Source: Peromyscus leucopus
Taxonomy: Eukaryota; Chordata; Mammalia; Rodentia; Cricetidae
Direction of reading: 5' to 3'
Length of the DNA: 64,000 bases
Assembly (NCBI RefSeq): GCF_004664715.2
Contig: NC_051072.1
Location: 46,050,142-46,114,141, forward strand
In this document: positions 1 through 11,354 of the stretch, in pieces
How the letters are laid out: every line of letters starts with the position of its first letter
Position numbering within the stretch: the first letter of the stretch is position 1
The notes under the pieces: model-generated
The model's input: only the letters and a program-made list of their open reading frames with translations
Told to the model about the DNA's origin: nothing
Databases searched by the model: none
Translations under genes and position numbers: made by a program

Positions 1-1149
1 GTGGCTGGCGTTTTGTTTTGCTTTGTTTTTCTTACAATGTCATCAAGGTTCATTCATGTTGGGGCATGTGTCAAGAGCTCCTTTTCAAGGTTGCATAATA
101 TTCCGTTGTATGTGTATATGCCACAGTTCCCTTGCTTAGTAAGTACCCCTGCATGGGCAGTTGGCTTTGTTCAGCCTTTGACTGTGATGTAAATTGTACT
201 GCTGTGAACACAAGTGTGCAAAATACCTCTACAGGATTCTATTTTTGGTGTTTTAGGCTGTGTAGCCCAGAGATGAATTGCTGGAGCACATGAAGGTTCT
301 CTTTGTGACTTTTGAAGAATCTCTGTGCCGTTTTCCACCTCAGCCTTTTTACATTTCCGCCAATGGTACCTCACAGTTCCCGTTCCTCCAAATCACCACC
401 AACATATATTGTTCATTTTTTCTTTTCTTTTTTATGGTAGCCACTGTTGAATGCATAATTCATTCGGAGTTTTTAATTTTTGTATGAACATGTTGTCTTT
501 CTTAGCTCCCTGTGGCAAATGAAAAAGACTTTTGAGTACATTTTCTAGAAAGGATTGTAGAACCTTAAAATATTACTCAGTGTTGTTCTGTTGCTATTTT
601 GAGATCGTCGGGAGTATTTCTCTTTGATGGAGAATAAGTGAACTGGGTTTTTGTTTCTCAGATTCTTTACTCTGTGGTGCATGTGTCAGGACCAAAACTT
701 GTTTGGGGAACCTGGAAAGGAGGTGGTTCCTGTTGCATGTGTTTGAGAGCGGGGAGAGAGGCGGGGGGGTATGAAAAAAGAACAGGCAGCGTCTGGGGCA
801 GGCAGGGCTGGAGAGCCCAGTGTCTCTCACATTGCCCGAGGACACTTCTGTGTGGTCTTTTTCTGCAACTCCTGGTTGAGTTTGCTGCCTCGCTGGGGTT
901 AACTGATGGAAAAGACACGAAGTGTGACTTAAAGAAGCTTGTTTTTAGTGGTATTTCTGTAGTTCACTGGCTATATGATACTGATTCTTAATGTGCCCTC
1001 TAGAGCTTACTTTATACGTTGGTTTTCTGTTTTGTTTTTTTTTGTTGTTGTTTTTGTTGTTGTTGTTGTTTAGATTGTGACATCTACTGGCTGGCTGTGT
1101 GGGCGTCTTTTCGGAATAGTACTTTTTGGAAGATTTATCTCTTCTCATT
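1..1149. other. Intronic DNA without a recognisable feature
   Basis: No repeat family or gene is recognised. The only structure is a short (GTT)n tract near 1040-1070 in a T-rich stretch. Confidence 0.5.
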
Positions 1150-1341
1150 TTCTGTGTCTGTGTGAGTGTCTGCATGTATGTATGGGCAGCAGCTGTGGGT
1201 CTCCTGCCCACGGAGGCCAAAGGAAGTTGTTGGGGCCCCTGGAATCTGGGCTTTCAGGTGGTTGTGAGATATTGGATGTGGCTAACAGGAACCGATTTCA
1301 GTCCTCTACAAGAGCAGCAGGTGAGCCATCTCTCCAGCCCC
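1150..1341 (-). mobile_element. B2 SINE (antisense, diverged)
   Basis: The right end reads 'gtgagccatctctccagccc', the reverse complement of the B2 head (ggctggagagatggctcac). The body to the left carries degraded B2 features and begins in a TG-rich stretch. Confidence 0.75.
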
Positions 1342-1480
1342 CAAGTGTAATATTTTTAAATGCACAAAATAAAATAACCTGTATTATACAGAAAATGAGA
1401 CAGTTTTAAAACCATCACAGCCACACCAAAATACTGTGGTATATGTGGTTTTTTGATTGTTTGGTTGGTTTGGTTTGGCT

Positions 1481-1630
1481 CTGGTTTTTCAAAACAGAGT
1501 TTCTCTGTGTAACAGTCTTGGCTGTCCTGGATCTCACTCTGTAGACCAGGCTGGCCTCGAACTCAGAGATCCTCCTGCCTCTGCCTCTCAAGTGATGGGA
1601 TTAAAGGTGTGTACCACCACCTTCCGGCTG
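1481..1630 (-). mobile_element. B1 SINE (antisense)
   Basis: It contains 'gtttctctgtgtaacag', 'tgtagaccaggctggcctcg', 'cctgcctctgcctc' and 'gggattaaaggtgtgtacca', which is the complete reverse-complement B1 order. Confidence 0.95.
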
Positions 1631-1639
1631 TGGGATTCT

Positions 1640-2495
1640 TGAGGAGCATCCGGATGAGGATCTAGAGGCAGGTCTGGGAGTGACTATACCTTTGAAGTGA
1701 TGGTAAGTGGATGTGATTTTCCATGTATCAGCAGCAGCTGTAGCATATGAAAACATGCATGATTTATCTTGGTGATGAGAGCATACTACTTCCAACACAG
1801 GGGATTTATAGGCATTTATAAGTGGAAGAAATGTCAGGATTCTAAGTTAGTTACATTTTGGCTACTAACAATATAGTTTTTACTTTGTTTGATTTTTTTT
1901 TTCATTTGTTTTTATTGTCGCAGTCCCAAGTTCGTAGGCTCAATGAATTCTACTAGTATGTGTTTTTCCAAGGCTATAGACTCTAGATTAGGAATAGCTG
2001 GATTCAAAGCTTCTTGATGGCACTGGGTATTTTGAGGCTATAACAGGAAAGGCTTGGTGTAGATGGCCTCTGGGGTGTCCCGACACTAGCCCTGGGAGCT
2101 GGCAGAGCGAAGGGACGCTATGCCAGCCAAGTAATCCGAGACTCTTCTGACCTGGAAGTGAGCAGTCAGAAGCACACAGCCTTGTACCTATCACATGGCT
2201 AGGAAAGTTTGGAACAAACACAACACAAGAGCAGTAGAGACAACAGTAACCCTCATCGTTTGACTTTGGAGAGACCCAAAGGCCAGGGCATGTGGGGATA
2301 CATGTGCAGTAACTCATGTCTTTGAATCCTTTCATCAAAGGAGCCTGTGTCTCTCAATAGCTTCCGATGTGTTTGTTATAACCCCACAGTTTCGTGGAGC
2401 TGTATAAATACCATGTACTGTACTTGCCTCTTTTCTAAGATACACAGCAAACTTTAAAGCAAGGACTAATAATGACAAAGCACTTTTTGTTGTTG
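1640..2495. other. Unique-looking intronic DNA
   Basis: No repeat, exon or RNA gene is recognised between the two antisense B1 copies. A short T-rich run lies near 1890-1915. Confidence 0.5.
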
Positions 2496-2497
2496 TT

Positions 2498-2602
2498 TGA
2501 AACAAGGTCTTGCTCGGTAGCTCAGGCTAGACTCAAACTCCACCCCCCCTACATCGCTTTGCCAGTGCTGGGATTATAGGTATGCACCATCAAACCCAGT
2601 GC
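2498..2602 (-). mobile_element. B1-type SINE (antisense, old)
   Basis: Residual B1 landmarks in order: 'gaaacaaggtcttgctcggta', 'gctcaggctagactcaaac', 'ccagtgctgggattatagg' and 'caccatcaaacccag'. A short C run replaces part of the middle. Confidence 0.75.
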
Positions 2603-2604
2603 TT

Positions 2605-4455
2605 CTGTTAGTCTTAAAGTAGATGGCTTTCCCAGAATTTATGAGTATTTGAATGATCAAGGTCCAAATTTGAATAAAGCAGGGAGCATGCACCATGCAG
2701 CCTAACCGTTTCAGACAGGAAAGGCATGTCTTCCCATTTTCCACTCACCAGCTTTGCACTTGGGAGATGGAAAAATACGAGAAATGGGCAAGTTATAAAT
2801 TCTTCTGAATATCATGCCCTATACTTACTACAGGAACATCTCACGTGCCTTTCTTCCGGAGTGGGGCGTGCATTTGGACCGTGCATTTAACCGCCTGGGT
2901 TAGCCTGGATACATGCTCCCCAATAGGCAGGGCGGTAGAGTGTTGACATGCTATTTGTGCATGTGCATTACAAGGAATGCTTTGTAAGCACAGAATTATT
3001 TCAGGTTCAAAGGCCCTCTATGAATTAGATGGGCGGCTTGAAGCATGGAGTACAAGCAGTTTCTCCCTCTCAGCTCCTCCCGTGGATCCATGTCTTCTAT
3101 TGCACGTCCCTGGCTTGCGTACAGTTTTCCCTCATGGTTGTTTACATTACTCGTCATGAAACAGAATAATTGCACATCATATTCCCTTAGGCAAAATTTG
3201 CCCCCCTGTAATACTTGAGACTACAAAATTCTACTCATAGGAGATAGGGAAAAAAAATCCATTATTTTTAGTGACCTGAGGGTGACACAGAGGTGGAGGG
3301 CAAGGATCCCAACGCTACTTATCTCTGTGTCACCTTCTGTTTTAATCATGATGCAAATGCATGTGACATTCTCTGGGAAAAAAAAAAAAAGACTTACAAA
3401 GGCCAGTTATTTGTAATCTTTATTTGTGGAAATCTAAATATGTCATGATAACTATAGTATATCTTACTTTCAATGTTTTTTTTTTTAAACAAAAGATTAT
3501 TAAAAGTTACCTTAATCAGAAAGGCATGTCTATAGAATTACTGTAAATTAGCAGAATGGTTGCTAAAAGTTGTATACGGATATTTGCTATGTACATTTTT
3601 AATGATACAGTTTAGATAATTAGCATAGAAAACAGCAATTTTTCCCCTTAATGTGCTAAAATAGACGATTTGACTGCCACTTACATTTATTTGTATTGTA
3701 GAACTTGGTGAAATATACAGTTATTAAGTATACAAAGTAAACTATATCCATGTTGACCAGTAGTTCCTCCAGATGTGCTTTGCCATCTTCAGAGTCCCAA
3801 CTGTGCTATGGAAGCCAGGTGGACTTTATCTGTACATAAATCCCCGTTTATGCCCACAGGTGCATGTAAACTTGAGGTGTACATAAAGCCTAGGAAGGGA
3901 TAATGGTACCCTACTATACAAATGCAGAAAGAAGCATCATTTAGTGATGAGGTCTGAGACATGACCCCTGGTCCTTGAAAATATATCACAGATGTAAGAG
4001 CATCCTTTGAGCTTTATTCCAATAATCATAAGTAGAAACTTTCCTTGCGTAATGAAAAGTTGGCCTGTGTTTCATACGAGTGATAAGCCTTTTTGCTCAG
4101 AGGATTTTTAGTCTATAAACAGGTTATAGGTTGCCAATAAAAAGAAAGCTGCGGGGAAGAGTTGTTGGGCATCTTGTTTCCTTTAAGCAATTCAGAAGAA
4201 GTTTAAGAAAATATGTCTATAGCAGAAGAGATCTCTCTGGGAAAAAAAAAGAGACTCAGGGTGTGGGACTGTGTGTTTGGCTCTCTGTCTCCTGAGTTTA
4301 CTTGTCACTAATTGACTAATCTCACGTGGGCACCTTCTGGGTGCTGGGCATTTTGCTATGGAGATTGTGAGGGGACAGATGGCTCCTAAGTCCATGAAAG
4401 CAGAGAGCTTTGAGGTGAATATATTGAGGGTGGCAGAGGTCACAAGAGTTGACAG
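2605..4455. other. AT-rich unique intronic DNA
   Basis: About 1.85 kb in which I recognise no mobile element or gene. There are short homopolymer runs near 3380 and 3479. Confidence 0.5.
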
Positions 4456-4460
4456 CATTG

Positions 4461-4535
4461 AGACACACACACACACACACAGACACACACACACACACAC
4501 ACACACATACACAGACAGAGACACACACAGAGAAA
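4461..4535. repeat. (CA)n microsatellite, interrupted
   Basis: Three CA blocks are interrupted by AGACA and ATACACAGACAGAG units. This tract produces the Cys-Val and Thr-His translations in overlapping frames. Confidence 0.97.
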
Positions 4536-5540
4536 GGTGCACATACATGCACACACATACACTATGCTTCCTCTTGCCAGCTCTGTTGTGATGGGGTGAT
4601 ATAGAGGGCTCTGAGAACACCCGACAGACACATAACCCCGAAGTAGGCTATCTACTATGATGACATCAGCAAAGTCAGCAAAAACTGGTAGAGAATATTG
4701 CAGGCCGAGAGAACACAGAGCTGTGCAAGGATGCTTTGGCTTATAACTTGCGATTCTAGTACAACTATACAGGATGGCCTGCAGTATACTCTGAAAGCAA
4801 GGGAACCACCTGAGAGTTTATACTGGGCCCACAGACAGATTCTTGGCAGGAGGGATGGCTAGGGTTGGGCAATGGAGAGGCCCAGTTAAAGCACACAGCA
4901 CACCCTTCTGAGCAGACAATGGATGAGGTCATGGGCAGAATGGTGGCCTTAGAAGTAAAGGCAGATGTTCAGGAAGTCCGATCCATAGCACCAGGTGACT
5001 AACTGGTTGAGTTAAGTGGAGAGGAAGCACAGTGGCATTTCAAGCAACAGGCTATTGCGAATGCAGCATCTGAACTTGGGAAGCAGGACAGGTTGGGTGG
5101 AGGTGGTAACTTCAGTTTGAGCGTCATTGAGCTGAAGGTTTTGCTGACATCCGAGTGGAGGTGCTGGCTGTGTGGGTCCAGGTGGAGCACAGCAGAGAGT
5201 TCCAGGTTGGGGCTTGAGTCATCCTCATAAAGATGAATGAGGTACTCTGCAGGTAATTAGTGTGACTATTCCTTTTCCAGGAGCTGCTGAGACCTAGAAC
5301 TGAATCGAATCTTTCTAGCCCTCTTTGATTCCAGAAGAAGTGGAGATGGGGATGAGAGACAACTTTTCCCGGGTCTAAATAGTCTGTTCTAGAGGGACAG
5401 CCACAGACATAGAGCTGTATAGTTATGCTCCCATAGGCATGTGTGTTTGCGTTTTGTTTTGTTTTGTTTATTTTGTTTGGCATACTATTTGATATTTAAA
5501 CAGCTTTGATCATAGGAAGATATGATAGGAACTGCTACAT
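4536..5540. other. Unique intronic DNA
   Basis: Nothing recognisable except a short (GTTTT)n near 5450-5475, just before an antisense B1. Confidence 0.5.
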
Positions 5541-5670
5541 TGTTTGTTTGCCCTGGCTGTCTTAGAATTCTCTGTGTAGGCCAGGCTGGCCTTGAACACT
5601 CACAGTAATCCATCTGCCTCTACCTTCCAAGTGCTGGAATTAAGGGGCATGTACCACCACCACATCTGGC
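5541..5670 (-). mobile_element. B1 SINE (antisense, 5'-shortened)
   Basis: Reads 'ccctggctgtcttagaattc', 'ggccaggctggccttgaac', 'ccaagtgctggaatta' and 'gtaccaccaccacatctggc'. The 'gtttctctgtgtag' part at the start is missing. Confidence 0.9.
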
Positions 5671-5897
5671 TCCCATCTCAAATTTAATTTAACACTCACA
5701 TTTTCATTGGTTAGAAGCATATGAGGAAACTCTTCATCCTACACATTCAGTCTCTAAGAAACATGAGGTGAAGGTAGAGGATGATAGGAATTGATGGCGC
5801 ACACTTCTATGGCAAAGTGATAATGCTTGTTGTTGGCTGGGTCTTGGTGATGCTTATGGGCTTTTGGTTTGTTTGAATTGATATGAGTTTTTTGTTG

Positions 5898-6030
5898 TTG
5901 TTGTTGTTTTGGGTCAGACTCTCACACTGTATAGCCCAAGGATTCCATGGTACCCCAGGTTGGGCTTGAAGTCCCATAATTTCTTCTGCTTCAAGCTTTC
6001 AAGTGCAGGGATTATGGGCATTAGCAACCT
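5898..6030 (-). mobile_element. B1-like SINE (antisense, strongly diverged)
   Basis: A T-rich lead with (GTT)n is followed by 'gggtcagactctcacactgt', 'cccaggttgggcttgaagtc' and 'caagtgcagggattatggg'. The order matches reverse-complement B1/proto-B1, with many changes. Confidence 0.6.
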
Positions 6031-6827
6031 TGTATTTATTTTGTTTTTCTGCTTTTCTTGACAAGGACAAAAGGCATTCCCTGTTTAAAAGCCTCAGTTG
6101 GCTATATGTTTTCTGTGTCCTTGTAAAGAGAAAATGAGGTGGGTAGAATGGTGGGATTTGACAAGGTAGTCCTGTTTCCTCATGGGAAACAAGAGAAGGG
6201 GCAAGACGGAGAGTGATAGCTCATTCCCATTGAGCATTTAATCTACTAACATCACTGAAGTGGCTGTCTGTGGACTCGAAGGTTGTGCTGCATACAGCCT
6301 GTGCTAATTAATCAAAAAAAAGATTCATTCATTATTCTTATACAGTCTAATCCGCTCTGAATTTACCTACTGCAGACTTTCATGTGATGAACTATTTTCA
6401 TTTACATTAAAACCCATACATATTTGAGAACACCTCTAGAACCACAAAACTCAATTCCAAGTCAAATAACTATTTAATTAGATTACATGGGAACCTCTAG
6501 TTCATGCTCTTGCTGGTGTAGACTTGGTTTCTTTTTAAACTTTGGCTTGAACCAGGTTAGCCGTGGCAAGAGTTCCAAGATGAGCGTTTGATGGTTATTA
6601 GATAGCTTCTGGAAAATGACACAGTCATCATTTTGGTTTCTGAGGAGGTAACCATAGCACTGGAGGCGAAAATAGATCATCTGGTGACATTTTAGCTAGG
6701 AAAACAAACACTTATTCATTTCTGTAAAATGTTATTCCAGAGCATTCTCTAGGCAAATCACAGCTCTGGGGATGGTGCTTTCAATCAGATCTGTTTTGTA
6801 TCAGAAATGAGAGCAAGATCGGAAGTT
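6031..6827. other. Unique intronic DNA
   Basis: No repeat or gene is recognised over these roughly 800 bases. Confidence 0.45.
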
Positions 6828-7183
6828 GTTTGCTTTTCTGTCGCAGTGATTAAACACTCAGACCAGAAACAGCTCGGGGAGGAGAGGGCTTCCACTTTGA
6901 GGTCACCATCCATCACTGAAGGAAGGCAGGGCAGGAACTCAAGCAGAACCCATAGAGAGGTGCTGCCTGCCAGCTCACTCGCTGGTTCAGGCCTAGCTAG
7001 CTTCCTTATGCACCTTGGCTACCTGCCCAGAGATCGGGCTGCCGACAGTGGATCCTTCAGTGGGTCCATGTCATTGCCAGTCAAAAAGTCTCTCCCAGAT
7101 ATGAGCACAGGTCAGCCTGATAGAGGCAGCTCCTCAATTGTGGTTCCCTCGTCCCAAGTGACTCTAGGCTGTGTCAAGTTGAC

Positions 7184-7184
<1 letters not shown>
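6828..7184 (-). mobile_element. MT-type MaLR LTR (antisense)
   Basis: Seen, in order: 'gcagtgattaaacactcaga', a (c)agctcggggaggagagggc segment, 'ccatccatcactgaagg', 'gtcagcctgatagaggcag' and 'ggctgtgtcaagttgac'. Known: reverse-complement MT-family LTRs (ERVL-MaLR) of rodents carry the same succession, ending in the tgtcaagttgac block. The subfamily cannot be set by eye. No internal retroviral sequence adjoins it, so it is an isolated LTR. The 166-codon ORF across it is a translation of the LTR and the following microsatellite. Confidence 0.75.

Positions 7185-7276
<92 letters not shown>
7185..7276. repeat. Compound (TC)n-(AC)n microsatellite
   Basis: About 24 TC units switch directly to about 22 AC units at the LTR boundary. 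It translates as Leu-Ser then Thr-His runs. Confidence 0.98.
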
Positions 7277-7278
<2 letters not shown>

Positions 7279-10200
7279 AGTTTTGTTTTAAAGGAAGTTT
7301 AGTCTGAAGCCTAATACTGTGTGAGCAACATATATTGGGGTGTCTACTGCCTTCTAAATGTTTTGTACCCCACTTTTCCTGTCTTGGATATTTATGTCAC
7401 TCTTCATAACAATGTCTCATTTTTATAAAGCCTGAGGTATCTCAAAAACTATATTTTTATTTAGAATCTTAGTTGAATAGAGCATTGTGCTAAAGAGGCC
7501 AGGGCCATGGGTGTTGGTCCTGTGCCAGTCAACTATGACAATGAAAAGAAATTTCCCTCTTTTCTATAGCTTCAGGGATTGTTTTAGAACTTGCTGATAA
7601 TACTTGGCGTCCCCTTTCAAAGTATGAACGGTACTTCATAGCTCATTAGCTGTGCTGGCAAAAGCAAAGTGGTGTCAGTTGGGTACAGTGGTGCCACATA
7701 AGGTCTGCGTTTTCTCCCACGTGAAGGAAGGGCACTGTAAGGACTTCTGTGTGGAGTGGTTCTACTGGAGTTAAGCACATTTCTACAACAGAGCCATGTC
7801 ATACAAGTTCCTGGTGGGCAATAGCCATTCCTCTGCATATAACCTAGGCCTGTGTCCTCAACAGACAGACATTGTCAACATTATGGCCACTCCAGCACGA
7901 GACACCAGGAATTGCCCAGGGTTTATGACATCTCTTGTCATTTCTTTGATCTGATTTATTGCCCTTCGAAGTTTTAATAAGGACATCTTGTGGGTTCTGT
8001 CTGGTGACTGGGGGCTCTGATCGTTCATGCACTGAACTTTTAAGTAGGAAAGGTTGGCATGGCCTTATTTTCATAATGGATAGTGAGGACTTGACATTTA
8101 CAGTGGTATGTTCTATTTGTGCTAAAATAAACGCATTTGTGTCTAGAAATAGTATGACAGGTTTTCCTCCCTATCAAACTAAAAGTAGAGGGTTGTGTGT
8201 TTGCTTGTTTGTTTTTCTTGCATTCAAAATGAGATGCTGAAAAACTGCTTACCCAGATTCCTCAGATGTGTGTGAACGGGTCCACCTGATCCAGCCTGAC
8301 CCTGGCAGTGATCTGCCTGCTGGAGAAAGCAAGAGTCACTTCCCCTCTCTGTCCCTCCTGTTGGTCACACCTGTTGACTTGCTAAACCAAGAGGTTCCTG
8401 TTGGGCTGTTGTTTGTCGCAGTTTGCAGTCTGGTTGCTTTCCTTGGAGACCCGATTTGCATAGCTCTTCCAGGTGAGGAGCCAGGTCCCCAGTGTCCCTG
8501 GCTGCACTTAACATGTGGGAATGAGTCAGTGGAAAGTCACTTACTCATCCTGACCTACTTCTGTCTCTTGCGCTGAAGGTGTGCTTATTATTTCTCAAAA
8601 GCAATCTGTCCCCCTTCCAAAACCCCGTGCTCTGTGGTTGGGTCAACACTTGAGCCCACAGATTGTTTGTAGAAGACATGGTTGTCTACATTGTTCTAGA
8701 AATAATACTGCTTTACCTGTAATCCATTTTAAAGTGAGCCCCTGGGAGTCGGGAGAATCTGGATAATTCTCCGAACTCTTCCTAAGGAAGAGTCTATGGG
8801 AACTTTGATCAACTTAAGAAGGGAGGGACCAGGAAGGGTCAAAGTCCATTATATCAAACACTATCATCCCCACATTCAGGAAACAAAACAAAACCCTCTT
8901 CCCACCCTTTTTTTTATTTGCTTAATTCTTCAAACTTTTAAGTGTGCAGTTAAATCCATGTATTGCCTCAGGTGGTACTCAAGCACCAAAAGGGTGCTTC
9001 CTAAACAGGGGCCTTACAGTCTCTCCTGGGACAGCAACGAGGAGACATTCTATAGCAAGAGTGTCTTGAAACGCCATTTTGAGTTTGTGGGAGGGCAGAG
9101 GACTCCACAGCAAGGCCAACATGGACGGGTCACCGCTTTGCTAGCTTGTTTTTTTTCCCAAGATCAAAGTTCTGTCCATCTCAATCAGAGTTTAGTCCAT
9201 GTGATCACGTGAGTCGCGACATGGGAATAGTGATTTGCCTTCTTTGAGAAGAACAGAGTTTGAATCTAGAAAAAAAGAAAATGATGTGTGTGACACATTT
9301 CAAGCAGAAACACACGGCCATGTTCAGAGTAACTCCAGACAGCTGGATTTATAGCCGTTTATGTTGCGTGTAACATTATGCAGACAACAGCGTATTGGAA
9401 GTAATAGTTTCCTTAGTGTACATCTCCATGATCATTTGCTAGCTCGGAATAATCAGTAAATATTTTTGCCCTAGTCTAATTATCCTTACAAAGACTCTCA
9501 GTTTAAGGATGAGTAGTCTTGTTAGAAGGAAATCTATGGGAGTGAATGAAACCCCCATCTGAAAAGTGGAATAGTATTCTTTTGAAACACCAGCTCACTC
9601 TTGGCAGCTAATTAGTTCTTACTGTGCACAACTCACCCTTAAAAAGAAGCACCAGCTCCTGCTGACTTGATAGTGCTGTTTAAAAGGTGGCAGCCACCAA
9701 TATTAAAGTGACAGAGAAGAATTCCCGTATCAGCGACTGCTAGCCTTGTAAGTGTTCCTTCATCTGAATCCCGATGTCTCTGGGTCTGTCTGCCACCCCT
9801 CCCAGGATTGTTACAGATACTTCTCCTTTCTGAGGAGGCTGTCAATGAAAACTCAGGGTCAGGCTGAGCCACCTCCAAGGAGGTAGTACATTGCAACAGG
9901 GACATGGTTTATGGGTTTGGAAATGGTCTGTGCTTTCCCACCAAGAGGCAGAGGCCTCTCTGGTCAAAGTCAGAAGTGGAGGGGTGGCCTTCGTTGAGGC
10001 AGGGTGGTGCTGTGGAAGTAGTGAGGTGTAGAACTATAATGATCTAGTTTTTGCAGCAAAAAGAAACGGATGAACCTGGGCTCTGCTGTGGGAAGACAGC
10101 CTTTGATAAAATAAATTGATTTCAGAGAAAAGCAATCAGTTTATTGACACACAGTACTGTGTTATGAGCTCATATCTGCATTCGATGTCCATATGGAGAT

Positions 10201-11294
10201 GCATGTATGTTCCACAGTGACATTTCCCTCTAAGTATGTAGCCCTGCTCATCTATTTGGTCTTCATTGAGGGAGGCCCTTGACGGCAGCTTTCCCTTCAT
10301 GGCAGATCTCATTTCAAGCATGAGATTAGAATATAAGCCAGTTGGCTAGTGACTTAAGGATGAAATGCCTTATCTGGCTTCGTACAATCTCTTCTATTGA
10401 AAGAACCCTCCTAAATAGGCTTAGGGCTTTTGTTGTGGTGGCCTCAGAAGCCAGACCTAGAGAATTCAGAGCTGTGCCTTAGATTTTATGCAGATGTAGG
10501 TGCTGAAAGCCAGCATTCCATTTCCGGGCCTTGAACTCCAAACATGATTCAAGCACATGCTCTCTGTCACCACAGAAGCATGGCATTTCAGCAGCCCTTG
10601 GAAAAGGCTCAGGCGGGAAGTGGATGGGGCCCATGCCAAGGACACTGCATGGGGCGCATGCCAGGATATTGCAGGCCCTGGGGTGGGTGGAAGTTGCAGG
10701 GCCGGGATTCCAAAACCTTAAGGTTTTGCCATTCCTTTTCTGGTGCTAGATTCCTAATTTATGGCTTTTGCCACGAAATCTCTAGCCCTGAGTTTTGCAG
10801 TGAGAGCTGGGTGGCCTTCTGCAATGCGGATGCTGTAGGGGCAGACAATGCACAATCCATATTCCAGCCCCAGGCCTGGGAGCTTTGTCTCTCTTTACCA
10901 TGGGAGAATGTGAGTTTAGTTACATCCCATATTGTAGCTTCGACTCTGTTCGTTTTCTGTAAATTGAATGTGAGACACTTTTTATTCTAGTGCAGTATGG
11001 TAATCACGACCCAAATATAAATTCAGTAATTAAGGCTCCAAACGGATGAATATATTTAACAATAAAACTGGGAAAAGATGACGTCTATAGAGTTCTTCAT
11101 TTTACAGGAGCAGGTTAACTGGAGCACAGGAGCAATCGCATATGAAGTGTGAACCTTCTAAAGGGATAGTGTTTTCATTGTGAATGCCCTCATGTAAGAT
11201 GCATTAATTTGTAAAGCACAAACAAAAAATCCATCGGAAGGTCTGTTGGCTCTGAGTGAAGCCTAAAAGTCACCCACATTCAAACTCTGTAACC

Positions 11295-11296
<2 letters not shown>
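7277..11296. other. Repeat-poor intronic block
   Basis: Over 4 kb without a convincing SINE, LINE, LTR or exon. A segment near 11090-11150 weakly recalls reversed MIR core ('cattttacagg...aggttaact'), but I do not call it. ORFs here are short, lack splice context and resemble nothing I know. Confidence 0.5.

Positions 11297-11297
<1 letters not shown>

Positions 11298-11351
<54 letters not shown>
11298..11351. repeat. (TG)n microsatellite
   Basis: About 26 uninterrupted TG units followed by a G-rich stretch (tttggggggtggggtgg). Confidence 0.98.

Positions 11352-11354
<3 letters not shown>

Noticed and set aside
4192..4631. Cysteine/valine-rich ORFs on the minus strand
   Set aside because: Produced by the (CA)n tract in all three frames.
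6807..7307. 166-codon ORF on the + strand
   Set aside because: It is a translation of an antisense MaLR LTR followed by Leu-Ser and Thr-His runs from the microsatellite.
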